A program made the translations under genes and the position numbers. DNA of 64,000 bases, taken from contig JAUSCD010000029.1 in the NCBI GenBank assembly GCA_030651695.1, forward strand, positions 186,001 to 250,000. The letters are read 5' to 3'. The stretch comes from Pseudohongiella sp. (GTDB lineage: Bacteria > Pseudomonadota > Gammaproteobacteria > Pseudomonadales > Pseudohongiellaceae). Under the pieces are notes generated by a model. The model ran no database searches. It saw nothing but the letters and a program-made list of their open reading frames with translations, and had not been told where the DNA came from. Positions 56,638-64,000 of the stretch are shown here, piece after piece. The stretch's first letter is position 1. Every line of letters starts with the position of its first letter.

Positions 56638-57135
56638 TCAGTAATCGCCTTCTGTATGTTCGGGTCTGATGTATTCTCCGGACTTTCCGCCCTTTTTCTG
56701 CATCACACGTATATTGCTGACTACCATGCCACGGTCGACTGCTTTGCACATGTCGTATATGGTCAGCGCGGCTACCGAAGCTGCTGTCAGAGCTTCCATT
56801 TCAACACCGGTTTTACCATCTACTGCGCACGTTGCACTGATCAGGACGCGGTTGGTAGTGGCGTCCATTTCGAAGTCGACCGTAACTTTCGTCAACATCA
56901 ACGGATGACACAGCGGTATAAGGTCTGAACATTTTTTTGCAGCCTGAATACCAGCCACCCGGGCGACTGCGAGTACATCGCCTTTTTTGTGCGAGCCGTC
57001 CGCAATCAGCCTGAAGGTTTCAGGCAACATCTGAACTTCGGCAGCCGCTGTTGCCACGCGCGAAGTTACGGCTTTTTCCCCGATATCAACCATGCGGGCA
57101 TTTCCGCGTTCATCCAGATGCGTGAGTTGTGACAT
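56638..57135 (-). CDS. moaC: Cyclic pyranopterin monophosphate synthase MoaC
   Basis: The 165-residue enzyme forms cPMP, the first stable molybdopterin intermediate, with MoaA (not in this window). The motifs [50 protein letters not shown] (split) and [10 protein letters not shown] match. It is the first gene of moaC-D-E and is divergent from nudJ. Confidence 0.95.
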   Translation of the reverse strand: MSQLTHLDERGNARMVDIGEKAVTSRVATAAAEVQMLPETFRLIADGSHKKGDVLAVARVAGIQAAKKCSDLIPLCHPLMLTKVTVDFEMDATTNRVLISATCAVDGKTGVEMEALTAASVAALTIYDMCKAVDRGMVVSNIRVMQKKGGKSGEYIRPEHTEGDY

Positions 57136-57289
57136 GAATACTCCTTTAATGTTGCCTTTAGGTATTACGGGCGCTGCATTATGACCGCAATTGTCGATGA
57201 AGTGGAGGCGCTGAAGGTCGTTTTCCGTTAAACTTGCGCCCCGTTAATAACGGATCAAACTCTTCATCTGCCGTTAGCAGTCTGGAATC

Positions 57290-57760
57290 ATGAGCTGGTA
57301 CCCCCACAAAACTGTTGCCGTCATTGTCGAGCAGCCCTGTTCGGACGTCTCTGAGGCACACGAGCGTCGTTTTCTCATGGTTGAGGAGCTGATCAATGGT
57401 CAGCACGTCTTTAACCAGCCTGCGGGTCATCTGGACCCGGGCGAAACATTGTTCGAAGCGGCGGTGAGAGAAGCACTGGAAGAGACTGCGTGGCAGGTTG
57501 AGTTGACTGGTTTTCTTGGCCTCTATCAGTACATATCGCCTGAAAACAATGAGTGTTATATACGTAGCTGTTATACCGCCAAAGCACTTAAGCATCATCC
57601 TGAGCGTGCACTGGACAAGGATATCACCGCGGCGCACTGGATGACGCTGGATGAGATCCGGGCTAAATCGTCACAATTGCGGAGTCCGGTTGTGCTAAGG
57701 GTACTTGAAGATTATTGCTCGGGTGAGGCGTATCCCCTGTCCGTGATCAAGGTGCTGTGA
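57290..57760 (+). CDS. nudJ: Nudix hydrolase NudJ-like
   Basis: The 156-residue protein has a Nudix box, [20 protein letters not shown] followed by TAW, in which the final Gly is Ala. E. coli NudJ removes phosphate from thiamine and nucleotide pyrophosphates. It directly precedes mnmA with a GTGA overlap, the conserved order in E. coli and Pseudomonas. Confidence 0.91.
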   Translation: MSWYPHKTVAVIVEQPCSDVSEAHERRFLMVEELINGQHVFNQPAGHLDPGETLFEAAVREALEETAWQVELTGFLGLYQYISPENNECYIRSCYTAKALKHHPERALDKDITAAHWMTLDEIRAKSSQLRSPVVLRVLEDYCSGEAYPLSVIKVL

Positions 57761-58878
57761 ATCGTAAAATGAACAAATCTCCTGAACAAACCCGCGTTAT
57801 CGTCGGCATGTCCGGCGGCGTTGATTCCTCAGTCGCAGCACTCTTGCTGCTGCGTCAGGGTTATCAGGTAGAAGGTCTGTTCATGAAAAACTGGGAAGAA
57901 GACGACGACACCGAGTATTGCACGGCCAAAGCTGATCTGGCAGATGCGCAGGCCGTCTGCGACAAACTGGGTATCAAATTACACACCGCCAATTTTGCCG
58001 CCGAATACTGGGACGGCGTGTTTGAGCATTTTCTGAGTGAGTATAAAGCCGGGCGCACACCCAATCCGGATATCCTTTGTAACCGGGAAATAAAATTCAA
58101 AGCCTTTCTGGAGTATGCATTGGAGTTGGGGGCAGACTTCATAGCCACCGGGCATTATGTCAGACGTGAACAACGCAACGGTGAGACACTGCTTCTGAAG
58201 GGGCTCGATCCCAACAAGGACCAAAGTTATTTCCTGTGTGCGGTGAATGAACGCTGCCTTGAGCGTAGTCTCTTTCCTGTGGGGCATCTTGAAAAACCAG
58301 AAGTCCGTGCACTGGCTGCAGAAGCAGGTTTTGTCACATCAGCCAAAAAAGACAGCACCGGCATCTGCTTTATCGGTGAGCGAAAGTTCAAAGATTTTCT
58401 ACAGCAGTATCTGCCCGCACAGCCAGGCGATATCGAGTCGGTTGATGGAGAGGTGATTGGCCGACACATGGGGTTGATGTATCACACCTATGGTCAGCGT
58501 CAGGGCCTTGGAATTGGTGGCCTGAAAGATTACAACGAAAGCCCTTGGTATGTGGTAGGGAAAGATCTGGACAGGAATGTACTGTTGGTCGCCCAAGGCA
58601 ATCAGCATCCGGCGCTGTTTTCATCGGCTTTGATTGCCAGCCAGATTGCCTGGATCAATCGACAGCCGCCGGACTTGCCCCTGTCCTGCACAGCCAAAAT
58701 ACGCTACCGTCAACAGGACCAGGTTTGTCGGGTTTCAGCGGCGTCAGATGGCAGCCCGGACCAGGTAAAGGTGTCGTTTGACAGCCCTCAGCGGGCGGTC
58801 ACGCCCGGACAGGTTATTGTGTTTTATCGGGACGAAGTCTGTCTTGGAGGAGGCGTTATTGAACACTACATCCGTTGA
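57757..58878 (+). CDS. mnmA: tRNA-specific 2-thiouridylase MnmA
   Basis: The 373-residue enzyme thiolates U34 of tRNA-Lys, Glu and Gln with sulfur delivered through TusA-BCD-E. The PP-loop [15 protein letters not shown] is near residue 18. Catalytic Cys residues stand in [12 protein letters not shown] and [16 protein letters not shown] at 57757 overlaps the nudJ stop. An ATG at 57769 is the alternative. hflD overlaps its end by 20 bases. Confidence 0.96.
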   Translation: MNRKMNKSPEQTRVIVGMSGGVDSSVAALLLLRQGYQVEGLFMKNWEEDDDTEYCTAKADLADAQAVCDKLGIKLHTANFAAEYWDGVFEHFLSEYKAGRTPNPDILCNREIKFKAFLEYALELGADFIATGHYVRREQRNGETLLLKGLDPNKDQSYFLCAVNERCLERSLFPVGHLEKPEVRALAAEAGFVTSAKKDSTGICFIGERKFKDFLQQYLPAQPGDIESVDGEVIGRHMGLMYHTYGQRQGLGIGGLKDYNESPWYVVGKDLDRNVLLVAQGNQHPALFSSALIASQIAWINRQPPDLPLSCTAKIRYRQQDQVCRVSAASDGSPDQVKVSFDSPQRAVTPGQVIVFYRDEVCLGGGVIEHYIR

Positions 58879-59536
58879 GTTTACTGATTGGGAATACCGC
58901 AATATTGCGCTTGCCGTGGTAACGCAATGCGCTGTGCTGGTACATCAGCTGGCGAAGGACGGCAGTGCTCCTTCAGCAAAAATGCGGGCCTGTCTGAGTC
59001 CGGTTTATCAGTTGGACGTAGACTCGATTGCTACGCTTTATCCGCGCCCCGGCGATTTCAGCGAAGGCATGCAAGTGCTTCAGAACAGCTTTGATAGCAA
59101 AGGTTTGCGTGAGCATGCTGATGTGGTTCGGTACTTGCTGGGTGTGCTGGTATTGCAGCAACACCTGAGTCGGGCACCAACAATGCTGGCCGAGATTGCG
59201 CAGCGCATCAAAGGTTTCGGGCAGCAATCCCTGCATGATCAGACTGACTCTGATGCGCTGGTGCAATCTGACTGCGGTCAGCTCGCACGACTGTATCAGG
59301 ATACCATCAGCAAACTCAGCTATCGCATTCATGTGGCCGGTAATCCTGAGCACTTGCGTAACCAGCAAGTCGCAGACCAGATTCGCGCTTTGCTATTGGC
59401 GGGTATCCGATCGGCAGTACTCTGGCATCAATTGGGTGGAAGGCGCTGGCACCTGTTCTTTTACAAGAAACGCATCCGCGATACCCTCAGCAATATTCGC
59501 CGCAAGTTAATCAGCAGCAATCCCTATCAGCACTGA
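58859..59536 (+). CDS. hflD: High-frequency lysogenization protein HflD homolog
   Basis: The 225-residue helical protein is peripheral to the membrane. HflD in E. coli binds lambda CII and lowers lysogeny. The [18 protein letters not shown] start and [21 protein letters not shown] end are family hallmarks. The start is the TTG at 58859 inside mnmA with GGAGG just upstream. The open frame to 58778 is a shadow of mnmA. It lies between mnmA and purB, the conserved order. Confidence 0.93.
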   Translation: MNTTSVEFTDWEYRNIALAVVTQCAVLVHQLAKDGSAPSAKMRACLSPVYQLDVDSIATLYPRPGDFSEGMQVLQNSFDSKGLREHADVVRYLLGVLVLQQHLSRAPTMLAEIAQRIKGFGQQSLHDQTDSDALVQSDCGQLARLYQDTISKLSYRIHVAGNPEHLRNQQVADQIRALLLAGIRSAVLWHQLGGRRWHLFFYKKRIRDTLSNIRRKLISSNPYQH

Positions 59537-59574
59537 TCCGGTGTCAATACGGGTCACTTATCTCACAGGAATAG

Positions 59575-60951
<1,377 letters not shown>

Positions 60952-60969
60952 ACTCTTACAAGCGAGGCT

Positions 60970-62181
60970 GTGTCAGTGCTGGATTCCGTATTACCCGAAA
61001 ATTTTGATGCGCAGGTTTTCCTGCGTGATTACTGGCAAAAAAAACCACTGCTGATACGAGCGGGCGGTGCATCTTTTGTTGACCTGATAGAACCGGAAGA
61101 ACTTGCGGGCCTGGCCTGTGAGGAAGGCGTCGAGTCGCGTATCGTTCAGGTCAATCCTGAACAGGACAAGTGGACTTTGCGGCAGGGGCCGTTTAAAGAG
61201 CAGGACTTCCTGGATTTGCCTGAGACTCACTACAGCCTGTTGGTGCAGGCCGTTGATCAGTGGGTTGACGATGTCGCAGCCCTGCTGGCTGATTTTGATT
61301 TCATACCAGGCTGGCGCATCGACGACGTGATGATCAGCTATGCTACTGACCAGGGTAATGTCGGGCCGCATTTCGACTACTACGATGTTTTCCTGATTCA
61401 GGGTATGGGCCAAAAGCGCTGGCAGACAGGTGCCGTGTGTAACAGTCTTACGCCGCGTCGCGACGATAGCGGTCTCAAGCTGTTGAGGGATTTCAATGCT
61501 GAGCAGGAGTGGATAGTTAACCCGGGAGATATTCTTTATCTGCCTCCCGGTGTCTCGCATTACGGTCTTGCAATTGGTAACAGTATGACCTACTCCGTTG
61601 GTTTCCGTGCGCCATCGTACGCGGATATTCTGAGTGGTGTGCTGGACTCTGCACTGGATAGTTTGTCGGAAGATCAGCGCTACACTGATTCTAATCCGCG
61701 ATTGCCAATTCATCCCGGCGAAATCACACCGGATGTCATTGAAAATCTGCAGCAACTGATCCAATCTTTAATGCAGGATCCGGTGCGTATCCGGCAGTGG
61801 TTTGGTCGCACCATGACAACACCCAAATATCCCGTTCAGGATGATGAGCCCTGTTGCGGTGACGATCACGAACATGACCATGATCCGATCGGGATTGACA
61901 CCGTTACCGGGTTGCGTGATGCCTATGACAAGGGCGTTGGAATCTATAAGGTACCAGGTGCACGATTTGCTTATGCAGTGACTGCCAACAAAGCTGAGTT
62001 GTATGCAGATGGTGAAATCCATTTATGTGACCTGCGACTGTTGACATTGTTTCAGGCGCTGAGTACACCCGGCCATGTGGACGAAATAGATGCGGAAGTT
62101 GTCAAGGCAAGTCTGTTGGATGATGAGGCTGCGGGTTTACTGCTGACTCTGTATCAGGCAGGTAGCCTTGTTATAGGTTAA
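60970..62181 (+). CDS. roxA: Ribosomal protein L16 arginine hydroxylase (RoxA/YcfD)
   Basis: The 403-residue JmjC 2OG oxygenase hydroxylates Arg81 of L16 in E. coli. Iron ligands His and Asp are in GPHFDYYDVFLIQG and the distal His in PPGVSHYG. DYWQKKPLLIRA near the start is typical. A winged-helix C-terminal region follows, including an acidic His-rich insert (CCGDDHEHDHDPIG) that is unusual. It starts at GTG 18 bases after purB, as in conserved purB-ycfD context. Confidence 0.94.
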   Translation: MSVLDSVLPENFDAQVFLRDYWQKKPLLIRAGGASFVDLIEPEELAGLACEEGVESRIVQVNPEQDKWTLRQGPFKEQDFLDLPETHYSLLVQAVDQWVDDVAALLADFDFIPGWRIDDVMISYATDQGNVGPHFDYYDVFLIQGMGQKRWQTGAVCNSLTPRRDDSGLKLLRDFNAEQEWIVNPGDILYLPPGVSHYGLAIGNSMTYSVGFRAPSYADILSGVLDSALDSLSEDQRYTDSNPRLPIHPGEITPDVIENLQQLIQSLMQDPVRIRQWFGRTMTTPKYPVQDDEPCCGDDHEHDHDPIGIDTVTGLRDAYDKGVGIYKVPGARFAYAVTANKAELYADGEIHLCDLRLLTLFQALSTPGHVDEIDAEVVKASLLDDEAAGLLLTLYQAGSLVIG

Positions 62182-62220
62182 AAAACTGTTCTCAAGATAT
62201 CGCTTAGCCGTGGTCTATAG

Positions 62221-62961
62221 GTGGATTTGATGCTGATGCAACTTTCAAATGTCTGTGATCTCAAGAGCCTGAAATCGCTTTTTCTGATGCTGGTTTGTTA
62301 TCTGCCGGCTGGTTTGTCATTTGCACAGGGGGCAACCAGCAGCGAACGGGCAGCCATAGAGATCATCAGTATTGAACATCGTGATCCTATGTTTATCCGG
62401 GCTTTGCTCACATCGTCGCTTGATCCGCGTGGCAACATCGGGCTGGTAGATAACAAATTGATTATCGCCAGCACCGCTGGAAACCTGCAGCAACTCAAGG
62501 CGCTGATCGCCGATGCCGATATCCCCGCACGAAGACTTGTGGTCAGCGTCGATTTTGACTGGGGCTCGATCCGTTCCGGCAACAACAGTCAACAAAGCAG
62601 TCAGGCACTGGAAGGGGATGCGATAAGTTTCTCAGATTCGGCTGCGGGAGTTTCTGCAGACGCTGAGTTACGGCAACCCAGCGTGGTAATTAACAGCACT
62701 ATCCGTGGTGAAGTAGTCGAGGCCGATGTCGAAGTATTGAACGTGCCCGGTTTCAGCGGCCGGCATCCGCTGAGTTTGATGCTCGGTGAGTGGTATGTAA
62801 TCAATCCAGACGCTGAGCCAGAGACGGCTGTCGGGCTTCAGTCCGGGATTGAGATCTTTGAGGAGTTTCCGATGCCCGACACAGAGCCCTTGTCACAAGC
62901 TCCCATGCAGGCGGGTTCTTCGGTGGCGCCTATTGCCATCAGGGTGGACGTCCTGCCCTGA
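62221..62961 (+). CDS. Exported protein with secretin N-domain-like repeat
   Basis: The 246-residue protein has a hydrophobic N-terminal segment (LKSLFLMLVCYLPAGLSFAQ), probably a signal peptide. Residues 45-110 (ALLTSSLDPRGNIGLVDNKL and the following segment with LQQLKALIADADIPARRLVVSV) closely follow the NolW/secretin N-domain pattern in which a short beta-alpha-beta ends in a beta strand. No secretin C-domain is present. The C-terminal half is acidic and Ser/Gln rich. Starts at GTG 62221, ATG 62230 or ATG 62236 are possible. It overlaps pabB by one base. It may assist an outer-membrane assembly, but this is inference. Confidence 0.7.
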   Translation: MDLMLMQLSNVCDLKSLKSLFLMLVCYLPAGLSFAQGATSSERAAIEIISIEHRDPMFIRALLTSSLDPRGNIGLVDNKLIIASTAGNLQQLKALIADADIPARRLVVSVDFDWGSIRSGNNSQQSSQALEGDAISFSDSAAGVSADAELRQPSVVINSTIRGEVVEADVEVLNVPGFSGRHPLSLMLGEWYVINPDAEPETAVGLQSGIEIFEEFPMPDTEPLSQAPMQAGSSVAPIAIRVDVLP

Positions 62962-64000
62962 TGCCTGATCTTATTCTGCAGTCACTGCCCTATGCGCGCG
63001 ACAGCCGTCATTTTCTGCAAGCGTTGGCGGGACAGCCGTTTACTGTTTTTCTCGACAGTGGACTGGCAACACAGGCAGAGGCTCGATATGACATCATCTC
63101 TGCCCTGCCCTCCGTACATACTATGGTGCCACCTGCAGACCTGGCGACCGGAAGTTTTGCGCAGGCCCGGAAAATGCTGGATGAGCATAAACAGTCGGGC
63201 TTCAGTTATGAGGCTTTGTCGCATCTGCCTTTTTGTGGCGGACTGATAGGATGTTTCTCCTATGGCGCTGCCACTAACAACAGAGCGTCTGTTTCGAGTG
63301 AATCAACACCCGATGCACACCATTTATCGGAACTGCCGGTGGCGGTGTTGGGAATGTATGAGTGGGCGGTTGTTGTTGACCATCATCGTGCGGAAACGAT
63401 GCTGTTTATTTTGCCGCAGTGCCCGGAAAGTATCAGAGCAGCAGTGATCGATCTGATTGGCAACATTGAGATGCTTTCCGATACTTTCTTGCATGACTCA
63501 GAGACATTTGTCCTGAACAAACCGTTCCGTCCATTGATGAGCAAGTCTGAGTATTCAACTGCGTTTAATAAGCTGCAGCAATACATTCTTGATGGCGATT
63601 GTTATCAGAGTAACCTTGCAATGCCGTTTGCGGCGCCCTATCAAGGCGCAACAGAGCAAGCATATTTGTTGCTGCGTGAGCGCAGTCGCAGTCCGTTCTC
63701 TGCCTATATCAATGCCGGAGAATTTTCCGTACTCAGCTTGTCGCCTGAGCGGTTTATCTCGGTAAACAATGGTCGGGTGTACACCCAGCCTATTAAAGGC
63801 ACACGTAAACGCGTTGACGACGCAGAACAGGATGCGGTCAATATCAGCGATCTGCTTGGCAGTGAGAAAGACCGGGCAGAAAATCTGATGATTGTGGATC
63901 TGCTGAGAAATGACCTGGGGCGTGTATGTATCACCGGCTCGGTAAAAACGGAGTCACTTTTTCAGCTGCACAGTTTCAGCCATGTGCACCATCTGATCAG
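62961..64000 (+). CDS. pabB: Aminodeoxychorismate synthase component I (cut by window edge)
   Basis: The frame is open from ATG 62961 to the window end, about 346 residues of a chorismate-binding enzyme. PIKGTRKR is the PabB-type motif (TrpE has Ala instead of Lys), with ENLMIVDLLRNDLGRV and HSFSHVHHLI as the glutamate and metal-binding segments. PabB makes 4-amino-4-deoxychorismate for folate. The usual QVNLxQRF segment reads QSNLAMPF. The end is outside the window. Confidence 0.9.
   Translation, partial: MPDLILQSLPYARDSRHFLQALAGQPFTVFLDSGLATQAEARYDIISALPSVHTMVPPADLATGSFAQARKMLDEHKQSGFSYEALSHLPFCGGLIGCFSYGAATNNRASVSSESTPDAHHLSELPVAVLGMYEWAVVVDHHRAETMLFILPQCPESIRAAVIDLIGNIEMLSDTFLHDSETFVLNKPFRPLMSKSEYSTAFNKLQQYILDGDCYQSNLAMPFAAPYQGATEQAYLLLRERSRSPFSAYINAGEFSVLSLSPERFISVNNGRVYTQPIKGTRKRVDDAEQDAVNISDLLGSEKDRAENLMIVDLLRNDLGRVCITGSVKTESLFQLHSFSHVHHLI

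Noticed and set aside
60991-61764. 257-residue antisense frame opposite roxA
   Set aside because: The sense strand encodes an intact JmjC oxygenase with all metal ligands. The antisense peptide has no recognisable domain.

Overview
The window is a gammaproteobacterial chromosome segment. Gene content and order on the right side (tRNA-Ser(UGA), yccA, tusDCBE, then cysG, serS, crcB, rarA, lolA, ftsK, trxB, aat, infA, clpA, clpS, cspD, nudJ, mnmA, hflD, purB) match the conserved block known from Pseudomonas and, partly, E. coli. The host is therefore probably an aerobic, free-living member of the Pseudomonadales/Cellvibrionales neighbourhood. It has a periplasm and outer membrane (LolA, a TonB-dependent receptor, exported peptidases) and molybdopterin synthesis. 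Genus cannot be fixed from the sequence alone.

Region 1 (1-16309, all minus strand) is an 11-gene carbohydrate cluster transcribed zwf-pgl-edd-eda-glk-malQ-glgB-glgX-glgP-glgC-glgA. It joins the oxidative/Entner-Doudoroff route from glucose 6-phosphate to a full glycogen synthesis and breakdown set. Gaps are short or genes overlap, so co-transcription is likely. glgA runs off the left edge.

Region 2 (16417-27235) is more lineage specific. It holds a YaiL-like protein, an MFS transporter, an exported M28 peptidase with an atypical metal-site motif, an exported M20 peptidase, a DedA protein overlapping a family 2 glycosyltransferase, a pseudopilin-like orphan, a large TonB-dependent receptor with two Ca-binding-like loops, and a 2OG-Fe(II) oxygenase-like protein.

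Region 3 (27236-35202) is the accessory part. A compact element of about 7.5 kb sits in the 3' end of tRNA-Ser(UGA), bounded by a 14-bp duplication that includes the encoded CCA. It carries a P4-type integrase, an AlpA-like regulator, a translationally coupled cassette (small unknown gene, Cys4 protein, primase-type zinc protein, RecA-like ATPase), an iteron-like repeat region, and a small terminase-like gene, an unknown helical protein and an intact large terminase. It has no capsid, portal, tail or lysis gene, so it looks like a phage satellite rather than a prophage. Next to its left end lies a 126-bp hairpin-rich element. Its terminal inverted repeats resemble the tRNA-Ser 3' end.

Region 4 (35203-64000) is conserved housekeeping: sulfur relay for tRNA thiolation (TusDCB, TusE, and MnmA further on), purine synthesis (PurC, PurB), RIO kinase, MATE pump, siroheme synthase, seryl-tRNA synthetase, fluoride channel, chromosome segregation (FtsK), thioredoxin reductase, N-end-rule degradation (Aat, ClpS, ClpA), CspD, RluE, MoaC/D/E, HflD, the ribosomal oxygenase RoxA, a secretin-N-domain-like orphan and the start of pabB, which is cut by the right edge.
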